A stretch of 35,658 nt of DNA from CAZQXD01 sp964597315 (GTDB lineage Bacteria > Pseudomonadota > Gammaproteobacteria > Competibacterales > Competibacteraceae): positions 1-35,658 of the forward strand of contig CAZQXD010000040.1 of assembly GCA_964597315.1 (NCBI GenBank), written 5' to 3'. Made by a program: the position numbers and the translations under genes. Under the pieces are notes generated by a model, which was given only the letters and a program-made list of their open reading frames with translations, searched no databases and was not told where the DNA came from. Shown in pieces: positions 16,818 through 24,213 of the stretch (position 1 is its first letter; every line of letters begins with the position of its first letter).

Positions 16818-17968
16818 ACGCTACGACATCCGCCCTGACTCCGGTAGTAGACGCCATTAGCGTTATTCTTTTTGAAGGAAACGTCGTGCCGCATGAGTGG
16901 TATGCGGCAATCAAAACGCCCAGCGGCAAGACGGATCTGCCGACCATCATCATCCTATCCGAGATTATCTATTGGTATCGCCCGATTAGGGAAATCGATC
17001 CGGGCGACGGTCGCCCTATGCCCCTGCGCAAGAAGTTTGCAGACGATATGTTTCAGGCCAGCGCCAGCTACTTCGAGGCTAAGTTCGGACTCACGAAGGA
17101 ACAGGCGCGGGGGGCGTTGAGGCGATTGGAGGATGCGGGTCTGATTCGACGTGACTATCGGGATATCGTCCGTAATGGCCAGGCGCCTCGATACAACGTG
17201 CCCTTCATAGAGCCTATTCCTGAGAGGATTTTTGCCATCTCCCATCCGGAACCCGGTGTGACCACAGGTCCCACTACGCCGGTCACCCACCTCACGCCCA
17301 CCACATGCAAGGGGGGGTTGTCTCAGGACAAGGGGGGGTTGTCTCAGAACAAGGGAGGGTTGTCTCAGGACAAGGTTACAAAGACTTCTACAGAGACTTC
17401 TACAGAGACAACTACTACAACCTCGGCGGGATCCGGATCGAGCAATAGTCGTAGTTGTTGTAGGAATATAACTTCGAAATCAGAACCCGGTCACTCTAGG
17501 CCGACAACGTTTGCCATCCCTGAAGGCTTGACGCCTTCCGAGGCCGCTATAGCCCGAAAGAGGGTCGAGGCGTTCCCGAATATCGCCCAAGACCTACTGG
17601 ACGAGCTGGCCGGGCAGATGCAAGCCAAACGGGTGGCCGGTCGCACAATCAATCCCATTCCCTATCTCGATGGCTTAATACGCAGCGCGCAATCCGGAAC
17701 GTTCCAATTCTCGCGAGGGCTTGCCGTGCGTGAAGCAGTATTGCGACGAAGGCAAATTGACGCTGTGCAACAGCACAATGAGGTACTGGCTAGATCAACT
17801 CTTGGGGTGGGGCTGACTCCCAAACTGCCAAAGAAGCCTGGATCGCCGCCTGAATCGGGCGGCCGTTTCCAAGCCCAACGCAAAGCGCTTCGCGCGGCAT
17901 TGACAAGGCCAACATCGGTCTTTTCCACGCCCGCAGAAAGCCGGCGACAAGGAGATTGCAGTGCCTAA
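16814..17968 (+). CDS. STY4528-type ICE replication protein
   Basis: A 384-residue protein resembling the STY4528 family ('pathogenicity island replication protein') of SPI-7-like elements. The N-terminal half is a replication-initiator-like winged helix (IIILSEIIYWYRP and KFGLTKEQARGALRRLEDAG). The middle holds three copies of a 7-residue repeat, then a low-complexity Ser/Thr linker. The C-terminal helix region (LLDELAGQMQAKRVAGRTIN then PIPYLDGLIRSA) is typical of phage/ICE replication proteins. A GGAGGT ribosome site lies five bases before the ATG, and the start overlaps the DUF2857 frame. It overlaps the following PFL_4669 gene by 8 bp. Intact. Confidence 0.82.
   Translation: MNATTSALTPVVDAISVILFEGNVVPHEWYAAIKTPSGKTDLPTIIILSEIIYWYRPIREIDPGDGRPMPLRKKFADDMFQASASYFEAKFGLTKEQARGALRRLEDAGLIRRDYRDIVRNGQAPRYNVPFIEPIPERIFAISHPEPGVTTGPTTPVTHLTPTTCKGGLSQDKGGLSQNKGGLSQDKVTKTSTETSTETTTTTSAGSGSSNSRSCCRNITSKSEPGHSRPTTFAIPEGLTPSEAAIARKRVEAFPNIAQDLLDELAGQMQAKRVAGRTINPIPYLDGLIRSAQSGTFQFSRGLAVREAVLRRRQIDAVQQHNEVLARSTLGVGLTPKLPKKPGSPPESGGRFQAQRKALRAALTRPTSVFSTPAESRRQGDCSA
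17309..17371 (+). repeat. Three tandem 21-bp units inside the replication protein gene
   Basis: Units at 17309-17329, 17330-17350 and 17351-17371 encode KGGLSQD/N each; they differ at only one or two bases. The G-run/TTGTCTCAG composition is unlike the rest of the gene. Because the repeat length is a multiple of three, copy number can change without shifting the frame. Confidence 0.9.
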
Positions 17969-18365
17969 CAACGATGCCATGAAGCCGCCCCGGAAGACCG
18001 ATGCGCCAGCCTCACCAGGCCCTTTACGCGGTAGAGCAACATTGGCTATTCAAACTCGGCATGCACAACGACTGATTAATGGACGACTACCCACAGAAGA
18101 CAAGGCGTTTATACCTGGCCTGTTTCATTTCGCCGGGGCGGCGGGTCGTATCTGGCAGGCGGCGGCCTTGGATGACCCCTGGGCCGATTGGTTTTTGTTA
18201 AGGCTGGAGGATGGACTGAAGACCGCTAGGCAGGAAGTGGGGTGCTACCGTGAACAGGTGACGGATAAACTCAGTCAATCCGCCACGACCCTGGAAGTGG
18301 CCCATTCCGTCCATCCGATAGAAGTGCCGTCCTCGACAGGCTCTGGCGGCACAATACCGCGAGTG
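17961..18365 (+). pseudogene. PFL_4669-type (TIGR03761) ICE protein, N-terminal half
   Basis: From a GTG with an AAGGAG site six bases upstream. Residues LRGRATLAIQTRHAQRLING, FIPGLFHFAGAAGRIWQAAA and DDPWADWFLLRLEDGLKTAR match the N-terminal half of PFL_4669 family proteins, which in PFGI-1/SPI-7 elements follow the STY4528 gene exactly as here. After VHPIEVP the sequence leaves the family and runs to a chance stop at 18482. The missing C-terminal half resembles the fragment at 15431-15812 on the other strand. The breakpoint lies close upstream of the Phd/ParE module. Confidence 0.78.
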
Positions 18366-18478
18366 GTGGGTAGGAGAGACCGTTGCTTTTCCTGGCTTAA
18401 AAGGTTCGTTTTTGCGGCAAACTATCTTAGCGCTAAAAAATCAGTGCCAAATAATTATCAAACTTACACGCTTTTTGC

Positions 18479-18516
18479 TTGACAGAGCGACCCAGAATAT
18501 GATTGATTTGATCAAT
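18479..18516 (+). promoter_or_regulatory. Promoter and operator of the phd-parE module
   Basis: A perfect -35 box TTGACA (18479-18484) is followed, 17 bp on, by ATTGAT at a -10 position. This overlaps a perfect palindrome ATTGAT-TTG-ATCAAT (18502-18516), the kind of site bound by Phd/YefM antitoxins for autoregulation. The ATG with an AGAAGG ribosome site follows 30 bp later. Confidence 0.6.
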
Positions 18517-18545
18517 ATGTTCACTTTGATTAAAGAAGGTCGGTC

Positions 18546-18809
18546 ATGGAAACATTAAGCGCGAGCGATGCAAAACGCGAGTTCGGTGAAGTTTTGCTCA
18601 AAGCCCAAAAAGAGCCGGTCGGCATCAACCGTAACGGCAAGCCCGTCGCGGTGATAGTGTCGGCTCTGGAGTTCGAGGAACTGCAAACCCTGAAACAAGA
18701 CGCTTTGAAAAGGGAATTGCTCAAAGGCATGGCCAGCCTGGAAAAAGGCCAAGCCATTGAAAGCGATAAGGTTATCAATGCCTTAAGAAAGCGTATCGAG
18801 GATGCCTGA
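18546..18809 (+). CDS. Phd/YefM-family antitoxin
   Basis: 87 residues. The N-terminal fold (LSASDAKREFGEVLLKAQ, then EPVGINRNGKPVAVIVSALE) is the standard Phd/YefM DNA-binding domain that dimerises on operator palindromes. The C-terminal helix (LEKGQAIESDKVINALRKRI) is the toxin-neutralising tail. It overlaps the ParE gene by 8 bp, the usual arrangement. It binds and inactivates the toxin and represses its own promoter, for which a palindrome is visible upstream. AGAAGG lies 7 bp before the ATG. The composition is AT-richer than neighbouring genes, suggesting recent acquisition. Intact. Confidence 0.93.
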   Translation: METLSASDAKREFGEVLLKAQKEPVGINRNGKPVAVIVSALEFEELQTLKQDALKRELLKGMASLEKGQAIESDKVINALRKRIEDA

Positions 18810-19092
18810 CTATCGCTTTACGCCCGAAGCCGAAGCCGATTTGCAAGGCATTATTGATTACACCATCGCACAGTGGGGCAAAGCGCAAGCCCATAAATAT
18901 CTGGATGGCTTAGAGGAACGCGCGGCGCAGCTAGCGGAACGTCCCGGCCTTGGAACGGACCGCAATCCGCTTATCAATGGGCTGTTAAGCTTTCCCTACG
19001 AAAGTCATGTGCTGTATTACCTGCGGCAAGACCATGGCATCACCATCATCCGCGTTTTGCATAAACGCATGGACCCCGAGCGGCATCTGTAG
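18802..19092 (+). CDS. RelE/ParE-family toxin
   Basis: 96 residues with the ParE signature: YRFTPEAEADLQGIIDYTIA at the start, ERAAQLAERPGLGTDR in the middle, and a C-terminal YYLRQDHGITIIRVLHKRMD, where ParE toxins end in a conserved 'I.RVLH.RMD' motif. ParE toxins poison DNA gyrase; RelE types cut ribosomal mRNA. The RVLHKRMDP ending favours ParE. It is coupled to its antitoxin by overlap and appears complete, so the module could be functional and stabilise this region. Confidence 0.93.
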   Translation: MPDYRFTPEAEADLQGIIDYTIAQWGKAQAHKYLDGLEERAAQLAERPGLGTDRNPLINGLLSFPYESHVLYYLRQDHGITIIRVLHKRMDPERHL

Positions 19093-19287
19093 AAAGCCGC
19101 CCCAAAACTGAACAATTTACTATCAAACTGTTCACCCCCCGCCAGACTGTCAACGGGTAATTGTGGGATAGATTAGTGTTTCACACTGCCACATAGGCCT
19201 AATGGGAGCGTCGGTACGATAAAAAGGTACTGACAACTTATCGGAATGAGGCCGCAATTCCTCTGCCAAGCGACGGAGTTCTGAGTC

Positions 19288-19998
19288 TCATGCGGTCTTT
19301 TGGGCGCACGTCGCCTCCTGCCAGAAAACGAAGACCCGATCTCGAGCAGAACGATACTCAGCAGCGGCCATCCGATGACGGCGAGCGCGGAAGAGATTGT
19401 TGATCGGACCATGAGCGGAAAGGAAACGCTGGGCATGGCCTGCGGATTTGAACCGGCGCCGTTCCCGTTCCCGTTGTCGGGTTGGCTGGTGGGACAATTC
19501 GGCGCGGTTGTTCAGGCCCTTGTGCCTACGATGCTCAACGCCCGGGATGAGTTCCTTACGCGCCGATTCGTCGCTCTTTAGCTTGTCGGTGACGATGACC
19601 CGCGGCACCTAGCACAGGCCTTTCAGCAGCTTGCGGAAGAAACGCTTAGCAGCGCGCTTGTCGCGCCGCGGTTGGACCAGAATGTCCAACACGTAGCCGT
19701 CCTGATCCACGGCCCGCCACAGCTAGTGCCGACGGCCGTTGATGGTGAGCAAGACCTCGTCCAGGTGCCACTGGTCACCGCGTCGAGGCTGACGGCGACG
19801 GATGCCGTTGGCGAAGTCCTGGCCGAATTTCCGGCGCCATTGGCGCACCGTGTCGTAGGTTACGGTGATGCCGCGCGCGGCCAGCAGTTCGTCCACGTTT
19901 CGGTAGCTCAGAGTGAAGCGAAAGTACAGTCACACGGCATGGCTGATGATCTCGGCCGGATAGCGGTATCCCGCATAGGGATTCTTGGTGTGGCTCAT
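19288..19998 (-). pseudogene. IS6-family transposase with three nonsense codons
   Basis: A full-length (~236-codon) IS6 transposase in one uninterrupted frame except for stops: TGA at 19930-19932, where HAVWLYF is expected (Trp); TAG at 19723-19725, where GRRHYLWRAVDQDG is expected (Tyr); and TAG at 19609-19611, where GL-x-YVPRVIVTDKL is expected (Tyr). The DDE motif is present: DQWHLDEVL (Asp), VIVTDKLKS (Asp) and HKGLNNRAELSHQPTRQRER (Glu region). No frameshift occurs over 710 bp. Clear terminal repeats could not be assigned; the upstream end abuts the NACHT fragment at about 20008. Confidence 0.85.
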
Positions 19999-20009
19999 GG
20001 CCGCGAAGC

Positions 20010-20338
20010 CTACCGGCTCTGTTGGCCACGCTCAACCTGACAGTACCGTCGGCCTTGGAGGCGGCCATTCTGCACCGTCGTCTAATACTGCTGGGCGATC
20101 CGGGTTCGGGCAAAACCACCTTCGTCAACCACCTCACCCACGCCCTGGCGACCGGGGACGGGTCCCATCTGCCAGGCTGGCCGGAACGGGAGCGGTCGGT
20201 ACTGCCCATTCCGGTCATCCTGCGTGACTTCGTTAGCTGGCTGGCCCAGTGTAATCCACCCGCCGACAAACCCTGTGCCGATCTGCTCTGGCGGTTCATC
20301 CGCCACGACCTGCAAGATATAGGACAGCAGCCATGGGG
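20010..20338 (+). pseudogene. NACHT NTPase, internal fragment with Walker A
   Basis: From about 20010 the frame reads LNLTVPSALEAAILHRRLIL then GDPGSGKTTFVNHL (Walker A, 20094 onward), ERERSVLPIPVILRDFVSWL and LLWRFIRHDL. This is the beginning of a NACHT/STAND ATPase. There is no proper start: the N-terminus is cut by the IS6 pseudogene. The rest of the NTPase (Walker B, sensor, helical domain) is missing. Close to 20335 the sequence jumps, in another frame, to the end of such a protein and its lectin-type domain. An internal deletion of a longer NACHT-FGE gene is the simplest explanation. Confidence 0.72.
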
Positions 20339-20343
20339 CAGGC

Positions 20344-21309
20344 TTGCTGGATCGGGTGCGTCGGTATCTGACCCCTCTGGTGGAGCAAGGGGAGATCACC
20401 GCCCGGGAGCGGGCACAGGCGGGGGATGTGTTGGGGCGGCTTGGTGATCCGCGCTTTGATCCGGACTTGTGCTATTTGCCGCGTCTTTATCGGGGTGAAA
20501 CCGAGTCGCGGCTGGGGTTTATCGAGATACCGCGCGGGCCGTTCGTGATGGGCAGCCGTCAGGGGGATAAAGAGGCTTATGATGACGAATTCGGTAATCC
20601 CGATTCCCTGAGCATTGACTACCCGTACTGGATCGCCCGCTATCCGGTGACAGTGGGGCAGTTCAGTGTGTTCGTGGAGGCCGAAGCTTATACTGAGCGG
20701 CAGTGGTGGACCGAACCAGGTCGGGCGTGGCGGGATAAAGAGCAGCCGATCTATCCACGATACTGGAAAGAGCAACAGGCCCATCCCAACCGTCCGGTGA
20801 TGGGTGTGTCCTGGTTCGAGGCATGGGCGTATTGCCGCTGGCTGGAGGCGCAGTTGCGGCAATGTGGACAGTTCCCCTTCCCAGAGGATTATGCTCTGCG
20901 TTTGCCGACCGAGGCGGAGTGGGAAAAGGCAGCCCGACAGGGTGATGGCCGGCGCTATCCCTGGGGGGATGAGGACTGGGACGAGGAGCGCGCCAATATC
21001 CATCAAAGCGAGATTGGCCGTCCGACGGCGGTGGGTATGTACCCGCAAGGAGCAACGCTTGCGGAGTTGCATGATGCCAGCGGCAATGTCTTGGAATGGA
21101 CCCTGAGCCAGTTTCGCGACTACCCTTACCAGCCTGGGGAGGGGCGAAATGACTTGGAGGCCGAGGAGGCGCCCGTGGTGCGCGGTGGTTCCTGGTTCGG
21201 CGATCAGTGGGGCGCGCGCTGTGCGTTCCGCTATAGGAACCCTCCCGACGTCGCTGACGACAATCTGGGGTTTCGGGTGGTTGTGTCCCTGGCGAATTCT
21301 GAATTCTGA
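20344..21309 (+). CDS. FGE-sulfatase (SUMF1) / C-type-lectin domain protein, likely C-terminal part of a NACHT fusion
   Basis: 321 residues. A short helical lead (EITARERAQAGDVLGRLGDP), which in the family ends the NACHT module, precedes a complete FGE-sulfatase domain: GFIEIPRGPFVMGSRQGD, YPYWIARYPVTVGQFSVFVE, RLPTEAEWEKAARQGDGRRY, DASGNVLEWTLSQF and the terminal GGSWFGDQWGARCAFR ... NLGFRVV. The domain has the C-type-lectin fold also used as a display scaffold by diversity-generating retroelements. The TTG at 20344 is only nominal. There is no ribosome site and the true start was probably that of the deleted NACHT protein, so expression is doubtful. The TPR gene follows after 64 bp. Confidence 0.78.
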   Translation: MLDRVRRYLTPLVEQGEITARERAQAGDVLGRLGDPRFDPDLCYLPRLYRGETESRLGFIEIPRGPFVMGSRQGDKEAYDDEFGNPDSLSIDYPYWIARYPVTVGQFSVFVEAEAYTERQWWTEPGRAWRDKEQPIYPRYWKEQQAHPNRPVMGVSWFEAWAYCRWLEAQLRQCGQFPFPEDYALRLPTEAEWEKAARQGDGRRYPWGDEDWDEERANIHQSEIGRPTAVGMYPQGATLAELHDASGNVLEWTLSQFRDYPYQPGEGRNDLEAEEAPVVRGGSWFGDQWGARCAFRYRNPPDVADDNLGFRVVVSLANSEF

Positions 21310-21373
21310 GGTTCTGATTTCTGATCGGCGCTGATTGCTGATGGCATGGTGTCTGAGCAAGGGGTGATTCGTT

Positions 21374-23551
21374 ATGGCAAAGCCCGATTCAACCACCTGT
21401 TGTGACTGGCTATGGGCACCCTTGGCGCTTGTGCTGGCAGGGCTGGCTTTAGTGAGCCTATGGTCATACGCCTACACCGAGGCGGCGGTGTTGCAACTCA
21501 TGGCCTTTGTTGGCCTGGTGGGCGTCTATCCCCTGACTTACGTCGCCTATTTGGGCTTTATCGCCAAAGCCCAACGCCAGCGCCTGGAAGATGATTTCCG
21601 GCTGCTCGGGCTGGAACAGGAACATAAGATCAAAGAGACCGTCGAGAAGCTCTACCAGACCGTTTACAGCCCGATCCAGTTTGTCGTCTTTATCGCCCTG
21701 ATTGTGCTGTTGACGCTGCCGCTGCTGTGGGCCTATCTGCATCGTACAGAGCTGGTTTTTATCGATGCCGAAGCTATGCGCCTGGTGTTCTTCGCCTACC
21801 TCGGCGCCTATGTGTTCTCGGTTCAGGAACTCATCCGCCGCTACAACACCTTTGACCTCCAGCCCCAGGTCTACAGCTCGATTTTAGTGCGCATGACCCT
21901 GGCGATCATCATCGTCTTTGTTGGCATTGAGGTTATCAAACTGGGCGGTGGGCAGATCGAGCAGAACACTCCCAATGCCTGGGCCGCGGTACTGGCTTTT
22001 GTGATCGGCGTGTTTCCGAGCCAAGGCATCAGTTGGTTTACTGTACAGGCCAATCGGGTGCTCAACCCCGCAGCGACGGAGCGCAAGGAATTGCCCTTGA
22101 AAAACCTGCTGGGCATCAGCGTCTGGCACGAAGCGCGTCTGGCCCAGATGGGTATCGACGACGCCCAAAATCTCGCGACGGCGGATATCCGCAAACTTCT
22201 GCTGACCACCCAGTTCGATACCCAGGAAATCGTAAGCTGGATCGATCAGGCCATTCTGTACGCCCGGGTGGGGGATAAAATCGAGCGGTTCCGGGACGCA
22301 AAAATCGCCAGTTTTCATCAATATTGTCTGGCGCTCGGCAAACTCTCCGTAGCCCCTCCGCCGCTCCTGTCGGTCGAGGAAATCAAACAGCGCCTGGCGT
22401 CCCGGGAGCGGCTGGCCCTGGCCCTGAGCATGGTCGATACCGACGAACTGGAGCGGCTGGGGGATACCTCCGACTCCCCCAACTACGTTCATATCGCCGA
22501 ATACTACCGACGCACCGCCACAGTCGCCCGGCAACGGGCGCAACTGGGCATGGAAAACATCGTCGGCGCCATTGTCGGAACCGATTACCAGCGGGCGGTG
22601 GAAGAGAGCGAGCGGCGCTTGCAGGAAACCCCCGATGACGCCGAACTATGGCTCAATCTGGGCGTTGCCTACTACCATCTGCAGCGCCTGGATGGAGCCT
22701 TGGATGCCTATATCAAGGCCATTGCCCTGGAGCCCAAGATGGCCGAAGCCTATTACAGCCGCAGCCTGATCCATATCCAGCGCGAGGATTATATAAGCGC
22801 CTTGCACGACTGCAACGAGGCCATCAATTTGGATCGCATCCATGCCAAGGCATTCAATAACCGGGGTCTGGCCTACCTCAAACTGGGCTATCTGGACCGG
22901 GCCATCGAAGATTTCAACCAGGCCCTGGCCCTGGACGCCCGTCTGGCCGAAGCGCACCTGAACCGGGGCGTAGGGTATAACGCCCAAAGTGAATTCGAGC
23001 TGGCCCTGAAGGATTTCGAGTACGCCGATCTGCTCTCCGACGAGCAGCCCGAACTGTGGCTTGGCTGGGGCCATGCCCTGATCGGTGTCGGTGACTACTT
23101 ACAGGCGGTCGAAAAGCTCTCCCAGGCGGTGCTGCGGGATCCCAACCTGGCCGCTGCCCATGTCAAGCGCGGCTACGCTTACCTGCAACTGGGCAAGCCC
23201 TACTTCCGGCAGGCCCGCCAGGACCTGGAAGCGGCCCGGCAGCTAAGCCCCCAGTGGGCCGATGTGCTCAGCAACCTCGGACTGCTGGAGCGCCAGGAGA
23301 ATAACTACGAAGCGGCGGTCAAGTATTTCAGGCAGGCCCTGGAGATCAATGCCGCTCAATACGTCACCCGCCTCAACCTCGCCCTGGTCTATCTCCATCA
23401 GGAGCGGTTCGCCGAGGCGAAAGCCGAATTTGAGCAGGTATTGGCCACCGCGCCCCCCGATGCGCCGGAAGCCGTCCAGGCCCGCATCCAACTGGCCGGA
23501 CTGCCCCAGCAAGAGGCCCCATCCCCGATCAATTCTGGAGCAAGCCCATGA
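21374..23551 (+). CDS. Membrane-anchored tetratricopeptide-repeat protein
   Basis: 725 residues. The N-terminus has about six predicted membrane segments (roughly 12-32, 38-60, 98-121, 134-150, 168-189, 202-222). There follows a helix-hairpin-type region (LPLKNLLGISVWHEARLAQM, then GIDDAQNLATADIRKLL) and, from about residue 405 to 715, roughly nine TPR units (AELWLNLGVAYYHLQRLDGA, AKAFNNRGLAYLKLGYLDRA and so on). TPRs bind partner proteins, here presumably on the cytoplasmic face. AAGGGG lies upstream of the ATG. It overlaps the next gene by 4 bp (ATGA). Together with the preceding NACHT/FGE gene it looks like a signalling or conflict cassette; the specific job is unknown. Intact. Confidence 0.85.
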   Translation: MAKPDSTTCCDWLWAPLALVLAGLALVSLWSYAYTEAAVLQLMAFVGLVGVYPLTYVAYLGFIAKAQRQRLEDDFRLLGLEQEHKIKETVEKLYQTVYSPIQFVVFIALIVLLTLPLLWAYLHRTELVFIDAEAMRLVFFAYLGAYVFSVQELIRRYNTFDLQPQVYSSILVRMTLAIIIVFVGIEVIKLGGGQIEQNTPNAWAAVLAFVIGVFPSQGISWFTVQANRVLNPAATERKELPLKNLLGISVWHEARLAQMGIDDAQNLATADIRKLLLTTQFDTQEIVSWIDQAILYARVGDKIERFRDAKIASFHQYCLALGKLSVAPPPLLSVEEIKQRLASRERLALALSMVDTDELERLGDTSDSPNYVHIAEYYRRTATVARQRAQLGMENIVGAIVGTDYQRAVEESERRLQETPDDAELWLNLGVAYYHLQRLDGALDAYIKAIALEPKMAEAYYSRSLIHIQREDYISALHDCNEAINLDRIHAKAFNNRGLAYLKLGYLDRAIEDFNQALALDARLAEAHLNRGVGYNAQSEFELALKDFEYADLLSDEQPELWLGWGHALIGVGDYLQAVEKLSQAVLRDPNLAAAHVKRGYAYLQLGKPYFRQARQDLEAARQLSPQWADVLSNLGLLERQENNYEAAVKYFRQALEINAAQYVTRLNLALVYLHQERFAEAKAEFEQVLATAPPDAPEAVQARIQLAGLPQQEAPSPINSGASP

Positions 23552-24024
23552 CAAAATCCCGTTTCGATTCCGATAAAAAATCCAGAACCCGCGATGTCTC
23601 CGTCGCCGGCACCGTGCGGTTTGGGGATAGCGCCAAAAACGTTGCCGTCGGCGGTAACGTGATCAGTACCGAAGGCGGCGCCTATATCGCCGGCCGGGTC
23701 GAGACTGGCGGCGGCGATTTTATCGGCCGTGACCAAGTCACGACCGGTGTGAGCGCAAACGGATTTCTACAGATCCTGAAAGAAATCCGTGCTCTGCTGC
23801 ACCGCGCCGGCCTGGACCCGAAAATCACCGACTATATTGCCGGCGAACTGGATCAGGTCGAGCAGCAAGCCCGCTCCAATAACCCTTCCGCTCCCATCCT
23901 GGTCAGCAAACTGGAAAGCGTTGCCAGTCTGGTGGGTTCCGTTGCCGGGCCTGGCGTCGCGGCCAGGCAGTTGCCCGTGCTGCTGAAACAAGGTGTGGTT
24001 TGGGCGCAGCGGTTGTTTGCCTAA
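23548..24024 (+). CDS. GGDFIGRD-type repeat protein, unknown function
   Basis: 158 residues. The N-terminal half is a run of short Gly/Val units (VSVAGTVRFGDSAKNVAVGG, then GGAYIAGRVETGGGDFIGRD), probably a small beta-solenoid-like segment. Glycine-rich 'GGD.IGRD' segments occur in proteins encoded beside NACHT and TPR genes. The C-terminal half is helical (FLQILKEIRALLHRAGLD, LDQVEQQARS). There is no signal peptide and no enzymatic motif. It is translationally coupled to the TPR gene by ATGA, which suggests a physical complex. The TAA is followed immediately by the ATG of the next ORF. A role as adaptor or effector-associated domain is only inference. Confidence 0.7.
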   Translation: MTKSRFDSDKKSRTRDVSVAGTVRFGDSAKNVAVGGNVISTEGGAYIAGRVETGGGDFIGRDQVTTGVSANGFLQILKEIRALLHRAGLDPKITDYIAGELDQVEQQARSNNPSAPILVSKLESVASLVGSVAGPGVAARQLPVLLKQGVVWAQRLFA

Positions 24025-24168
24025 ATGGATAGGGAGCAGCTGCGCCTGGCGGAGTTGGAAGAGCAGATCCGCAAGCTGCAAGCCGAGCACCGGCAATTGG
24101 TCAACACGGCGGGGGGAGCGGCGGCGGGGGCGGGGGCGGGGGCGGGGGCGGTCGAGATTGCAATCTAA
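24025..24168 (+). CDS. Truncated coiled-coil ORF at the end of the TPR cassette
   Basis: Begins with an ATG directly after the TAA of the preceding gene. 47 residues: MDREQLRLAELEEQIRKLQA (coiled coil), then a Gly/Ala run encoded by tandem GGGGGC units. The final codons and TAA lie inside the 58-bp dispersed repeat at 24156. The start looks like the N-terminus of a longer protein of the same cassette (many such proteins open with a coiled coil followed by a Gly-rich 'GDGAVA' segment) whose body was lost when the repeat-bearing segment joined. Function unknown. Confidence 0.5.
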   Translation: MDREQLRLAELEEQIRKLQAEHRQLVNTAGGAAAGAGAGAGAVEIAI

Positions 24169-24213
24169 AAAACATCAACAATTGAACGAGATATAATATT
24201 TTTGCGCAGCACA
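24156..24213 (+). promoter_or_regulatory. 58-bp dispersed repeat acting as likely antitoxin promoter (copy 2)
   Basis: Second copy of the repeat at 14306-14363. TATAAT at 24192-24197 is a consensus -10 box about 41 bp before the UPF0175 ATG. A convincing -35 at 17-bp spacing is not visible; TTGAAC lies only 4 bp upstream of the -10. Conservation of the tail in both copies supports a regulatory role. Confidence 0.55.

Noticed and set aside
19672..20040. 122-codon plus-strand ORF
   Set aside because: It is the antisense shadow of the IS6 transposase pseudogene.
20296..21396. 366-codon minus-strand ORF opposite the FGE gene
   Set aside because: The plus strand carries a complete FGE domain; the minus frame has no recognisable feature.
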